DNA of 53,613 nucleotides from Prevotella sp. UBA1104 (GCA_002314055.1 DCBP01000010.1:28171-81783), one strand, 5' to 3'; positions 42,807 through 51,372 are shown, counted from the first letter of the stretch. The notes: a model not told the origin generated them from the letters alone. Numbers and translations are program-made.

Positions 42807-43283
42807 CTATCGTTTAACCATTTTCAGCGACTTTCCGTCGGCTTTTACGACATATACTCCGTTGGTGAGCGACGTTACATCTACCGCTGCCTTGCCATTC
42901 ACTGAAGTTGTTTTTCTCAGCAGTTCTCCTCCGGCAGAGAAGATTTCGAGAGATTTACCGTCTGCCAAACCTTCAACGCTCACTGTATTTCCGTTGGAAC
43001 GGACAATGATACCGTTTTCGCCCTTAGTCTGTGAGATCGAAGTCGTCGAGACTGTAAGGTTAATCTTTTCGATGTCGCTGATTTTGTGAGTTGCAGCTGT
43101 TTTGCCGTCCTTGCCAAAGAAAACGGCGTTGCCGTCTGCCACCTGCATCTTTGCCACTTGCGACAGCGTAATTACATGGCTCGTACCATCAACGTAGAGC
43201 ACGTCAACCTTGCCGTCGTCGGCTGCTGCACTCAGTGCAACACCACAAAGGAACAAGGCTGCTAAAAGTTTTGTTTTCATCAT
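42807..43283 (-). CDS. small exported protein with T9SS-type C-terminal domain
   Basis: 158 residues (start could be the second of two adjacent ATG codons, 43280). Signal peptide ends LSAAAD. Residues ~25-75 are the short module (VDVLYVDGTSHVITLSQVAK, HKISDIEKINL). The last ~75 residues form a type A T9SS sorting domain: GNTVSVEGLADGKSLEIFS, GELLRKTTSVNGKAAVDV, SLTNGVYVVKADGKSLKMVK. So it is almost nothing but a binding module plus an export signal. First gene of the operon, with promoter at 43349-43381. Confidence 0.75.
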   Translation of the reverse strand: MMKTKLLAALFLCGVALSAAADDGKVDVLYVDGTSHVITLSQVAKMQVADGNAVFFGKDGKTAATHKISDIEKINLTVSTTSISQTKGENGIIVRSNGNTVSVEGLADGKSLEIFSAGGELLRKTTSVNGKAAVDVTSLTNGVYVVKADGKSLKMVKR

Positions 43284-43348
43284 GCTTTTTTCGTTTGTAA
43301 TATTGTTAATTTATATGCAAATTGGTTGTTATATCTATAAAACAGGTC

Positions 43349-43381
43349 CAAAGATACTAAAAATATCCGTAAATATTCAAG
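43349..43381 (-). promoter_or_regulatory. promoter of the exported triad
   Basis: Minus strand CTTG (complement of 43378-43381), 21 bases, TATCTTTG (complement of 43349-43356), 66 bases before the first ATG. Confidence 0.72.
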
Positions 43382-43513
43382 TTGTACTATTGAAAAAGAC
43401 ATATTCAGCTATAAACTTATTCCTCGCGAGATTTAAAATCAGAGTTTTACCATTAAATTCAAACCGTACGGCTGTAAATGAAAATTCTGACCATCACGAA
43501 ATGATGTTCAAGT

Positions 43514-43544
43514 TAGTAGGTGCGGTGAGACACCGCACCTACTA
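43514..43544. repeat. 31-base perfect palindrome, third copy of a dispersed element
   Basis: 14-base perfectly complementary arms around a 3-base AGA loop (core GTGCGGTG-AGA-CACCGCAC). The same core occurs twice near 21.7-21.8 kb. Strong hairpin in either strand; located between two divergent promoters. Confidence 0.88.
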
Positions 43545-43575
43545 CATTTTCCAGCCCAATAGCTCGAATAAATTT

Positions 43576-43655
43576 GTTCACCGCCATTGAATAATTGTTC
43601 AGTACAACTGAATATTGGTTCAACATCATTGAACAATGGTTCATCAGTGGTGAAC
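43576..43655. repeat. four GTTCA-N7-TGAA dyads at exact 21-base intervals
   Basis: GTTCA begins at 43576, 43597, 43618 and 43639; TGAA begins at 43588, 43609, 43630 and 43651. Every unit is thus a dyad GTTCA-N7-TGAA(C/T) with changing 7-base cores, repeated four times with a period of exactly 21 bases (two helical turns). The outermost arms also pair (AATTTGTTCACC at 43572-43583 with GGTGAACAAATT at 43649-43660). Lies between the divergent promoters at 43349-43381 and 43745-43776. Shape of a cooperative operator array. Confidence 0.85.
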
Positions 43656-43744
43656 AAATTATTTATTGTGATTTAACGATTTAAGTTGTATGTTCCTTTC
43701 GGTATGAAGTAGAATTCAGAATTTAATATAAATTCATCCAATAT

Positions 43745-43776
43745 TTTGGTCATGAGCAGTTTTATATGTAATTTCG
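43745..43776 (+). promoter_or_regulatory. promoter of the DUF486 gene
   Basis: TTTG (43745-43748), 20 bases, TAATTTCG (43769-43776, one mismatch), 40 bases before the ATG and 90 bases after the 21-base dyad array. Confidence 0.7.
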
Positions 43777-43815
43777 CAACATATTACAGGAAACTACAAA
43801 AACAAGGAATTAAAA

Positions 43816-44184
43816 ATGAGCGGATTATACACTGTATTGCTTCTCGTGGCAAGCAATATATTCATGACACTGGCGTGGTACGGACATCTGAAACTGCAGC
43901 AGACGGGAACAAGCAGCAACTGGCCTCTGATTGGCGTCATCGCCTTTTCATGGGCAATTGCATTCTTCGAATATTGCTGTCAGGTGCCGGCAAACAGAAT
44001 TGGGTTCGACGGCAACGGCGGTCCGTTTACTCTCGTGCAGCTGAAGGTTATCCAGGAATGCATCAGCTTGATTGTGTTTACAGTAATAATAAACATGATG
44101 TTCACCGGTCAGGGACTGCACTGGAACCATTATCTCGCATTCCTCATGCTCATCGGAGCTGTATATCTCGTCTTTCTTAAATAA
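43816..44184 (+). CDS. DUF486 / DMT-type small membrane protein
   Basis: 122 residues with four TM helices (LYTVLLLVASNIFMTLAWYG, WPLIGVIAFSWAIAFFEY, ISLIVFTVIINMMF, YLAFLMLIGAVYLVFL). The segment FEYCCQVPANRIGF is the DUF486 signature; the family belongs to the drug/metabolite transporter clan, transport substrate unknown. 50 bases before the ttcA-like gene and the first gene after the phased array. Confidence 0.88.
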   Translation: MSGLYTVLLLVASNIFMTLAWYGHLKLQQTGTSSNWPLIGVIAFSWAIAFFEYCCQVPANRIGFDGNGGPFTLVQLKVIQECISLIVFTVIINMMFTGQGLHWNHYLAFLMLIGAVYLVFLK

Positions 44185-44233
44185 AAAGACAATAAAGGCT
44201 ACACATTATAAATAATATTTTTTCTAATCAAAT

Positions 44234-44965
44234 ATGCCAAAACCCACAGAAGAGCAAAAGCTTGCAGCGCGACTGCAGAGACGCTTCCGGAAAGCAATAC
44301 GTGAATTTAGTTTGATAGAAGACGGCGACAGTATTCTGATAGGACTCTCTGGCGGCAAGGATTCACTGTTTCTCGTTGAGATGCTCGGCAGACAGGCGCG
44401 AATCAGCAAACCTGCCATCAGCGTACATGCCATACACATTCGGATGGAGAATATCAAATACGAGAGCGACACGAAGTATCTTGAGGATTTCTGTGAGCGG
44501 CATGGCGTAAAGCTACACGTGGTAACCACGGGCTTCGACATGTCTACCGACAGCCGGAAGTCGCCGTGCTTCCTTTGTTCATGGAACCGCCGGAAACAGA
44601 TTTTCATGAAAGCCCAGGAGCTGGGTTGCAACAAGATTGCCCTGGGGCACCACCAGGACGACATCATTCATACGTCACTGATGAATCAGATTTTCCAGGG
44701 GCATTTTTCTACTATGCCGGCAAGGCTAAAGATGAGGAAGATGCCGATAACGATAATCCGTCCGCTATGTATGGAGGAGGAGGCTGACATTCGCTGCTAT
44801 GCTGAGCGGCAGGGCTACGAGAAACAGAAGAAACTCTGTCCGTATGAAACTGACAGCCATCGCTCCAGCGTCGCTCACCTGTTTGAAGAAATAGAGAGGA
44901 TGGCTCCCGAGGCAAGATTCTCAATGTGGAATGCACTGATGGCTGAGGGGAAATTGGTGGAGTAA
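44234..44965 (+). CDS. TtcA-like tRNA 2-thiolation protein (PP-loop ATPase)
   Basis: 243 residues. PP-loop GLSGGKDSLF (Ser39-Ser44), CxxC at Cys112/Cys115 (SPCFLCSW) and a third cysteine Cys202 (KKLCPYETDS), which fits the three-cysteine 4Fe-4S site of TtcA; also ALGHHQDDIIHT. TtcA thiolates C32 of certain tRNAs. E. coli TtcA is longer (about 310) and has a second CxxC where this protein has CPYE, so a TtcA-like relative with another tRNA position is possible. Confidence 0.83.
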   Translation: MPKPTEEQKLAARLQRRFRKAIREFSLIEDGDSILIGLSGGKDSLFLVEMLGRQARISKPAISVHAIHIRMENIKYESDTKYLEDFCERHGVKLHVVTTGFDMSTDSRKSPCFLCSWNRRKQIFMKAQELGCNKIALGHHQDDIIHTSLMNQIFQGHFSTMPARLKMRKMPITIIRPLCMEEEADIRCYAERQGYEKQKKLCPYETDSHRSSVAHLFEEIERMAPEARFSMWNALMAEGKLVE

Positions 44966-44971
44966 GAGAAA

Positions 44972-45048
44972 ACCCACCCTAACCCTCCCAAAGGGAGGGA
45001 AGGAATAGACACTGAGAAAACCCAACATAACCCTCCCAAAGGGAGGGA
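44972..45048. repeat. two direct copies of the ACCC-CCCTCCCAAAGGGAGGG repeat
   Basis: Copies around 44972-44999 and 45020-45048, about 48 bases apart, same orientation, each with the 17-base palindrome CCCTCCCAAAGGGAGGG. Same family as 33529-33545 and 33676-33692. First copy begins 7 bases after the ttcA-like stop. Confidence 0.85.
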
Positions 45049-45116
45049 AGGGAAAAACTCTGAGAGAGTATATGAGAACGTGGTGGAAAGGACGTGTTGG
45101 GTAAACGGATTATTAG

Positions 45117-45172
45117 TTAGGTTCTATTAGTCCTATTGGTCTTATTAGGTTCTATTAGTCCTATTGGTCTTA
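45117..45172 (+). repeat. 28-base tandem duplication upstream of the papain-like gene
   Basis: Two identical 28-base units (45117-45144 and 45145-45172), internally made of CTATTAGTCCTATTGGTCTT-like blocks. It lies 25 bases before the ATG at 45197, where promoter and leader should be. No TAnnTTTG is visible in the unit. Confidence 0.85.
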
Positions 45173-45196
45173 TAACTATTATAAATTCCTCATAAT

Positions 45197-46234
45197 ATGG
45201 GATATATTCATAAAATATTATCTGTGGTAACTGTTGTTGTACTCTTTGCAGGATGCGGAAACAACAGCAAGACTTCACAACACATCTCTTTCGCTGATGA
45301 GGTGCGGCTGCCGATGACACCAGTCAAGAACCAGGGAAGCAGCAGTCTGTGCTGGGCGTATGCCATGCTCGCCACTATCGAAACAGAACATATAACAAGG
45401 GGCGACTCCGTAAATCTGTCTGCTGCCTATGTGGCAAGAATGTTCATGAGGGAACAGGTGGACAGATGTTTCTTCAGCAAAGGAGCACGGAAAATTTCTA
45501 CACGTGGCGTGATGCCACAGCTGATACGACTGATTCAGACTTACGGACTGATGCCTTACGACTCGTATCATTCCGACTGCAACATGAATGCTACAGCACT
45601 TAAATTGCGCAATATGATAAAAACGGAGGCTATGGCTGGATGGGGACTAAAGCGCACAAGAACGGACGCCGACCGACTGATGGACAACAGTATCAATCCG
45701 TTGCCCTTTCATGTGTATATGTACAGTATGGAATATACACCGCTGGAGTTTGCCCATAGCGTGTGCATGCCCGACGAATATCAGGCTTTCACCAGTTTTA
45801 CGCATATCCCGATGAACAGAAAGGCGGTGTTGTCGCTGCCCGACAACTACAACAATGAGAAGTTTCTGAATGTCAGCTTAAATAATATGATGAATATCAT
45901 GGAGCGCTCGCTACGCTCCGGGCATCCCGTTTGTTGGGAAGGGGATATCAGCGAGAACGGTTTCTCGTTTGAAAAAGGTGTTGCTGATGTGCCGGAAAAT
46001 AAGCGAAATGCCGGACAGGAACTAAGACAAAGGGAATTTGAAGCTTTCCGTACTACCGACGACCACTGCATGGCTATAATCGGAATTGCACACGACAAGC
46101 AGGGAAGGAAATATTTTATCTGCAAGAATTCTTGGGGAACAGAGAACAGGTACGGCGGACTGATGTATATGTCGTTTGACTATGCCCGACTGAAAACCAT
46201 CGCCATAATGGTTAACAATCTTGCACTCTCGTGA
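45197..46234 (+). CDS. papain-like (C1 family) cysteine protease lipoprotein
   Basis: 345 residues. Lipobox LFAGC (Cys20). Papain-fold catalytic set is complete: Gln46 and Cys52 in VKNQGSSSLCWAYAM, His290 in DDHCMAIIG, Asn311 in ICKNSWGTENRYGG. Middle part (residues ~90-250) is a large helical insert as in bleomycin hydrolase/aminopeptidase C types. Surface or periplasmic peptidase; substrate unknown. The duplicated 28-base block stands directly upstream. Confidence 0.88.
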   Translation: MGYIHKILSVVTVVVLFAGCGNNSKTSQHISFADEVRLPMTPVKNQGSSSLCWAYAMLATIETEHITRGDSVNLSAAYVARMFMREQVDRCFFSKGARKISTRGVMPQLIRLIQTYGLMPYDSYHSDCNMNATALKLRNMIKTEAMAGWGLKRTRTDADRLMDNSINPLPFHVYMYSMEYTPLEFAHSVCMPDEYQAFTSFTHIPMNRKAVLSLPDNYNNEKFLNVSLNNMMNIMERSLRSGHPVCWEGDISENGFSFEKGVADVPENKRNAGQELRQREFEAFRTTDDHCMAIIGIAHDKQGRKYFICKNSWGTENRYGGLMYMSFDYARLKTIAIMVNNLALS

Positions 46235-46239
46235 GAATT

Positions 46240-46450
46240 AATAAATTAAGAGTTTAGAGTGTAGAATTTAGAGTTGTTCTCGCTTCGCTGCGATTAAGGA
46301 TTGATGAATTATAGGTCAAATCTTAATTCCAAATTCTTAATTGGTCAAAGACCAACAAACTCTACACTCTACATTCTAAACTCTTAATTTATCAATTCTC
46401 AATCGGTGAAGCCGACAACTCTACATTCTACATTCTAAACTCTTAATTCA
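46240..46450. repeat. dispersed AT-rich intergenic repeat, copy 2
   Basis: About 210 bases between converging genes, sharing the blocks described for 28090-28270, including the ATTGGTCAAAGACCAAC hairpin. The outer ends (TTAAGAGTTTAGAGTGTAGA near 46246 and its near-complement ending at 46386) pair, giving a long imperfect hairpin. A second partial unit follows (46387-46450). Confidence 0.78.
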
Positions 46451-46452
46451 AA

Positions 46453-47106
46453 TTACAGTTGTCCGCTCTCCACGAGTCTTACCACGCGTTCCGTCTCCTT
46501 GTCTTCCCCCTCCGGGTCATACTTCTTTGTGAGGCTTGCTCCGAAAGTCCAGGCAAACGCCTGATAGAAACCGGCACGGATAGGACCGAGGAAGGCTTTT
46601 ATGAGCTGGTAAGACGAGGAGTTACATTCGCGGTAAACAAGTTTGATGAGCAGCTTACCCTGCGAGAATGTCAACTTTTTCATTCTCGGCGTATACTCCT
46701 TCTTGATACTTGCCTCCACGAGTTTCATGTGCTTGTCCTTTGCCTTCTTGTTGGGTAGCGTTTGGAGGTATTCATAAGTCTCGATAATTATATGGTTCAC
46801 CTCCTTGGCAATAGGCAGAACCTTCTTCACGTTATACACCAGTCGGGTATAACGCTGACGCGCCTTTTCATTCTTGAACACCTGTGGCGGATATACATAC
46901 ACGTTGTTCAGTTCAACATACTGAATGCTGTCCTTGCCATGGAGCACTTTCCCCACTTTCACCATCGGCACGAACGTAGGGTTGTCCATGTCCACCTCGC
47001 GGTCTTCCGGATTCACATTATTGCCGAAGACGGCATTCTGCGCCACACTCCTTGTCGCAATAAAGACAAGAAATAATATTATAAAGGAAAGAATTTTTCT
47101 CATCAT
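46453..47106 (-). CDS. DUF4294 family exported protein
   Basis: 217 residues (or 216 from the second ATG at 47103). Signal peptide MRKILSFIILFLVFIATRSVAQ. Core VELNNVYVYPPQVFKNEKAR and RYTRLVYNVKKVLPIAKEVN, IKKEYTPRMKKLTFSQGKLL match DUF4294, of unknown function. The promoter box at 47111-47118 leaves only four bases before the first ATG, so the mRNA may be leaderless. Confidence 0.85.
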   Translation of the reverse strand: MMRKILSFIILFLVFIATRSVAQNAVFGNNVNPEDREVDMDNPTFVPMVKVGKVLHGKDSIQYVELNNVYVYPPQVFKNEKARQRYTRLVYNVKKVLPIAKEVNHIIIETYEYLQTLPNKKAKDKHMKLVEASIKKEYTPRMKKLTFSQGKLLIKLVYRECNSSSYQLIKAFLGPIRAGFYQAFAWTFGASLTKKYDPEGEDKETERVVRLVESGQL

Positions 47107-47110
47107 GGCG

Positions 47111-47143
47111 CAAAAGTAATGATTATTGTCCGCTTACGGCAAA
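47111..47143 (-). promoter_or_regulatory. promoter of DUF4294 gene, nearly leaderless
   Basis: Minus strand CAAA complement TTTG (47140-47143), 21 bases, TACTTTTG (47111-47118), then CGCC and the double ATG. Perfect boxes. Confidence 0.8.
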
Positions 47144-47272
47144 TTGCAGAATATATTTAACAGAATTTTATGGCACTGACATGTAAATCGTTTAAAAAAG
47201 GCATTATGCAGATGCAATATCTTGTTGCTTTTTATATTTAATATATGTAATATGGTTATAAAAATGAGAACA
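47144..47272. other. AT-rich divergent gap
   Basis: Between the promoters of the DUF4294 gene and the EptA-like gene. No repeat, hairpin or small gene that I can support. Confidence 0.5.
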
Positions 47273-47304
47273 ATTGGATAAATATAAGAAAATGTTTACC
47301 TTTG
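47273..47304 (+). promoter_or_regulatory. promoter of the EptA-like/GT4 operon
   Basis: ATTG (47273-47276), 20 bases, TACCTTTG (47297-47304, perfect), leader about 50 bases. Confidence 0.78.
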
Positions 47305-47360
47305 CATCTCTATTTTATATAATACAACCATTTGTTCTGTTATAACAAGAAAGATAGATT

Positions 47361-49178
47361 ATGGCTTTTATATTACCGACAATTATCGCAATAACACTTT
47401 TTGGAATAGGCTATGGCATATTCCGGAGATATAATATGGGACTTGCGAGAAACTCCATCGGACAGCAGTTCCGACGTTATCTCATTGCCTCAATCCAAAC
47501 GGTATTGCCGATATGTTTTTCCGGAGTATACGAATTAAGGCTCTCCGCAATAGCGGCAATGTCTGCTTCGCTATTATGGATATTAACATACAACATACTG
47601 TATGACAAGACTCACCGGTCTTCGTCGCCCGACTACGACAACCACATGGACATCGCCTTCGGCATATACCTCTTCGGTTGGCTCACAGCTCTTCACGTAC
47701 TATTGTCGTCGGTCTCCCCTGTAGCGGCAACAGCAGTGGTCGGCATCATCGAAGCGGTGCTCATTATTATTCCGCTTGCCGAGATAGCGTATTATGCCAC
47801 ATACAAGGTATGTATCGACGACGCCGGCATGGCGCCACTGCTCAACACGTATTTCAGCGAAGCGGTGGAGTTTGTCAAGTCGTTCGGCATATTCAAATCA
47901 GCATTGGCTCTCGTAGCCATTGTTCTCGTGTTTACATTAAGCATTGCTGCCAATTATACCCCAGCCGTTGAGGGCATGCAATGGTGGCAGATTATTTTGG
48001 TTGCAGCATTGTTCATATATTTCTCCATATATATATGGAAGCCGCACCACGGACTCTTTGTGCGCTGCGGAGTGGTAAACCTGTATATCGACGTGAGGAA
48101 TTATAACCGCAGTCTGCGCCGCTACCGCACGGGAATGGAGCAGCGACTTGCCGACCTGAGAGTTTCAATGAAAGACAAGGTTGCCGACAGCGAATCTTCT
48201 TCATCATCAGCAGAAAAAGAAAAGCCACATACTATTATAATGGTAATCGGCGAATCGGCTTGTCGCGACTATATGAGCGCATTCACGGAACAGCCGTTCG
48301 AGACCACGCCGTGGGAGAGCAAGATGAAGAAAGACGAGGAGCATTTCATGTTTTTCAGGAATGCCTACTCGTGCGCCATGCAGACAGTGCCGTCGTTGGA
48401 GCGTGTACTCACGGAGCGCAACCAGTATAACAACAAAGACTTCAGCGACTCGTGTTCCATTGTGGATATTGCAAGGAAAGCGGGATACACCATACGTTGG
48501 TTCAGCAACCAGAGCTACATCGGCATTAACGACACTTCGGTAACTCTCGTTGCCAACACGTCTGACACGGCAACGTGGGTAAAGAAGGTGGGCGGCGTGC
48601 AGCAGTTCGACACTTCGCTAATCGATTTTCTCGACGATGTAGACCCTACGAAAAACAATCTTGTGGTGCTCCATCTCAAGGGCAGCCACTTCAATTACAT
48701 CAACCGCTATCCGGAGAGCTACGCCCAGGAAAACCATCTGCATCAAGGCGACGACGTGGAGTGCTACCGCAACTCCATACACTTCACCGACCACGTGTTG
48801 CAGCAGTTTTTCGAGAAGGCAAAACAGAGGCTCAACCTGCAGGCAATGGTATACTTCTCCGACCACGGCGGCATCCCCGACATGCGTCGCTCGCCGCGTT
48901 TTCTCGGTTTCAAGATGGTCAGGATACCGATGTGGATATACCTGTCGGACGAATACCAAAGGCATCATCCGTCAGTAGCAGATACACTGAAGATACACCG
49001 CCACGCATATTTCACCAACGACCTCGTCTACGAACTAATGTGTGGCATAATGGATGTGGAATCAAACCGCTACGACGAGACGCAGTCGATTGCCTCGCCC
49101 GAATACAAATACACGAGAGACACGCTCCTTACCTACGACGGAAGAATAAGGATAAAGGATGATGATTTAGACAAATAA
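47361..49178 (+). CDS. EptA-like phosphoethanolamine transferase (alkaline-phosphatase fold)
   Basis: 605 residues. Five hydrophobic segments in the first ~235 residues, then an extracytoplasmic phosphatase/sulfatase-fold domain from about 290. Metal ligand Glu298 in MVIGESACRDYM; likely nucleophile Thr342 in SCAMQTVPSLERVL; Asp501-His502 in YFSDHGGIPD. This matches EptA/EptC-type enzymes that move phosphoethanolamine from phosphatidylethanolamine to lipid A or glycans. First gene of a pair with the GT4 gene 21 bases downstream. Exact acceptor cannot be told. Confidence 0.85.
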   Translation: MAFILPTIIAITLFGIGYGIFRRYNMGLARNSIGQQFRRYLIASIQTVLPICFSGVYELRLSAIAAMSASLLWILTYNILYDKTHRSSSPDYDNHMDIAFGIYLFGWLTALHVLLSSVSPVAATAVVGIIEAVLIIIPLAEIAYYATYKVCIDDAGMAPLLNTYFSEAVEFVKSFGIFKSALALVAIVLVFTLSIAANYTPAVEGMQWWQIILVAALFIYFSIYIWKPHHGLFVRCGVVNLYIDVRNYNRSLRRYRTGMEQRLADLRVSMKDKVADSESSSSSAEKEKPHTIIMVIGESACRDYMSAFTEQPFETTPWESKMKKDEEHFMFFRNAYSCAMQTVPSLERVLTERNQYNNKDFSDSCSIVDIARKAGYTIRWFSNQSYIGINDTSVTLVANTSDTATWVKKVGGVQQFDTSLIDFLDDVDPTKNNLVVLHLKGSHFNYINRYPESYAQENHLHQGDDVECYRNSIHFTDHVLQQFFEKAKQRLNLQAMVYFSDHGGIPDMRRSPRFLGFKMVRIPMWIYLSDEYQRHHPSVADTLKIHRHAYFTNDLVYELMCGIMDVESNRYDETQSIASPEYKYTRDTLLTYDGRIRIKDDDLDK

Positions 49179-49199
49179 AATATATTCTGCAAAAATAAT

Positions 49200-50342
49200 A
49201 TGACTACAAAAACAAAGGAAATAAGAATTGCCGTGTCGATGACAAATTCGCATCTATTCAATACAGGATTGGGCGAATTTGAAAACAGCATAGCAAAACG
49301 CCTTAGCAAAAGAGCTCCTGAACTGAAGGAGAAATATGGAATACAACTATATTTTATCGTAAAGCCATGTCAGATAGGTGCCTATGGCGATGATGTTAAA
49401 TATGTGAGCATAGGTAGCAACATGCGCACACTGATTAATTTTCCTCTGTTGCATAATATAAAGAAACTGGTGCTTCCGCATTTCGATTTGCTTCATTGGA
49501 CCAATCAGTTCCTGAAGTTTCGTGTAAAGCTTGCCCCACTACAGTTAATGACCGTCCACGACGTGAACTTTCTTCATAATGAGATTGGAACGCTACACAA
49601 GAGCAAGAAACTATGGCTGACAAGCCGTAGATTGAATAGGGCAACACATTATGGATATATATCAAATTTCACGAAAAACGATGTCGAGGCTAATTTCAGA
49701 CTTGGGAACAAACCCGGTAGAGTTATATACAACGGAGTAACAAACCTAAATACGAAGTCTCAAGATGAATACGACAACATCCTTTCAGGAATGAACCTTC
49801 CAAAGAGTTTCCTCTTCCATATATCGCGATGGTCAAGGAAGAAGAATGTACATCTGCTTGTGCAGATGATGAAATACCTTCCCGGTGAAACACTTGTCAT
49901 TGCCGGTTCTGCAGGCAAGAAATATGTGGAATTTCTGAACAATCTCGTAAAAAGCAAGGGCATAAAGAATGTTATATTTGTCGGTAAGGTTAGTACCGGC
50001 CAGAAAGCTGCCCTCTTGAGCCGCAGCAAGGCAATGATGTTCCCTTCATTGAGCGAAGGCTTCGGACTTCCTGTCGTTGAGGCAATGTGTTTCGGTAAGC
50101 CGTCGTTTATAACACGTCTTACGTCTCTTCCTGAAGTTGGAGGAAAGTTGGAATATTATTTCGACAGCCTTACTCCTTCCGATATGGCGAAGAAGGTTGA
50201 AAAAGGATTGGCTGATTTCAGTTCAGACCCTGTAGGAAAGGGCGAAAAGCTGAAAGAGCGTGCCGCTAAATTCAATTGGGACAAAACAGTGGATGACTAT
50301 ATCAATTATTATCTTGATATACTCGGTATTGAAAAAAAGTAA
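49200..50342 (+). CDS. glycosyltransferase family 4
   Basis: 380 residues, GT-B fold. N-terminal acceptor domain (IAVSMTNSHLFNTGLGEFEN, LMTVHDVNFLHNE) and C-terminal donor domain with FHISRWSRKKNVHLLVQMM, VIFVGKVSTGQKAALLSRSK and the donor-binding FPSLSEGFGLPVVEAMCFGKP (Glu-x7-Glu), shown in part. No signal or TM segment. Cotranscribed with the EptA-like gene, so likely builds LPS or capsule. Confidence 0.9.
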   Translation: MTTKTKEIRIAVSMTNSHLFNTGLGEFENSIAKRLSKRAPELKEKYGIQLYFIVKPCQIGAYGDDVKYVSIGSNMRTLINFPLLHNIKKLVLPHFDLLHWTNQFLKFRVKLAPLQLMTVHDVNFLHNEIGTLHKSKKLWLTSRRLNRATHYGYISNFTKNDVEANFRLGNKPGRVIYNGVTNLNTKSQDEYDNILSGMNLPKSFLFHISRWSRKKNVHLLVQMMKYLPGETLVIAGSAGKKYVEFLNNLVKSKGIKNVIFVGKVSTGQKAALLSRSKAMMFPSLSEGFGLPVVEAMCFGKPSFITRLTSLPEVGGKLEYYFDSLTPSDMAKKVEKGLADFSSDPVGKGEKLKERAAKFNWDKTVDDYINYYLDILGIEKK

Positions 50343-50400
50343 TTGACACAAAGAGAGTTGAACTACCCGAACTGTATTTTAGGAAAAATATGGTATGCGT

Positions 50401-51129
50401 TTACAGCCGTATCTTCTTCCTATTCTCAAACCTGTCGAGCAGTTCCACGGCCTTCATCACCGTTTCTTCCTCGTTCCACCCTCTGCGCTGGGCATATCCT
50501 CTAACTACATATTCGTAGAGGTCGCGGCGGTGGGTAAAGCGCTTCAGGTTCTCCAGACATTGTTTGTCGGTAGGCCAGCCGTCGCAAAAATGTGAGCGGT
50601 TGGTGTCAATCATGTCGAAGTGATACCTGCCGTCTGCATCCTTGGTATAAAGGAAATTTGCGGAATTGAGATCGCCGTGGAGCACTCCGCGACTGTGCAT
50701 GAAAACGATATAGTCGATTACGGCATCTGCAAGTTCGTGGTCAAAATCTTGTTTCTTCACGAGTTCCTGAAACACTTCCCGTCCCTTACTCTCTTCATAG
50801 ACAAAATATCCCACGGTAAACCGTCTACGCTCATACTCCTCCATATAAGCCACAGCACGCGGCGAATTGACACCGCGCTTACGGAACTCGTCGGCAAAGA
50901 GGTATGCCCTTTTTGCCTTGGTACGGCGGAAGTGGGTATATATGATGCTCTGAATCCAATTAACACGCTTGTAGCGCTTGGCGATAAACGTCAGTCCGTC
51001 GTGCTGCAGACGTATTACGCTGTTGCGTTTGTCCTTGAGCACCTCCACACTACCGCTGTCGAACATCGACGGTATGGTTTTTATGAAATCCGTATATTTC
51101 CTATATTGTTCTGCTATGACAATCTTCAT
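50401..51129 (-). CDS. WaaP-like lipopolysaccharide core kinase
   Basis: 242 residues from the ATG at 51129; the frame opening at 51225 starts upstream of the promoter box at 51194-51201. Small eukaryotic-like kinase fold: Lys in TFIAKRYKRVN, catalytic loop HSRGVLHGDLNSANFLY (His151, Asp153), metal Asp in FDMIDTNRSHF. Resembles Kdo/heptose kinases of the LPS core (WaaP, KdkA). Converges with the GT4 gene (58 bases between stops). Phosphorylating a core sugar fits the neighbouring EptA-like enzyme. Confidence 0.87.
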   Translation of the reverse strand: MKIVIAEQYRKYTDFIKTIPSMFDSGSVEVLKDKRNSVIRLQHDGLTFIAKRYKRVNWIQSIIYTHFRRTKAKRAYLFADEFRKRGVNSPRAVAYMEEYERRRFTVGYFVYEESKGREVFQELVKKQDFDHELADAVIDYIVFMHSRGVLHGDLNSANFLYTKDADGRYHFDMIDTNRSHFCDGWPTDKQCLENLKRFTHRRDLYEYVVRGYAQRRGWNEEETVMKAVELLDRFENRKKIRL

Positions 51130-51193
51130 GCTTTTGTTTAAAGAGTATGATTCCTTTCCGCAAGAATGCCGTCCTACTTGGCATAATGCCATG

Positions 51194-51223
51194 CAAAGAT
51201 ACATATTTTTGCCTTTATTCAAC
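51194..51223 (-). promoter_or_regulatory. promoter of the WaaP-like kinase
   Basis: Minus strand TATCTTTG (complement of 51194-51201, perfect); weak -33 GTTG (complement of 51220-51223) at 18 bases. Fixes the start at 51129. Confidence 0.68.
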
Positions 51224-51372
51224 ATTTATTACGTTGAAATAACTGCTTTTCCACCTTATTTTGGATATAAAATGCTAATACGGCAAGGAATAAGCGCAAA
51301 AAGCTCTCTATATTTGGCGCCTCCCACTTCTCTCCTGTCAGACAAGAGAATAACGGGCATCATCATTGGCAA

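Noticed and set aside
43576..43655. Phased array as a CRISPR or plasmid-type iteron origin
   Set aside because: Units are too short for CRISPR, and no replication initiator gene or DnaA boxes accompany it.
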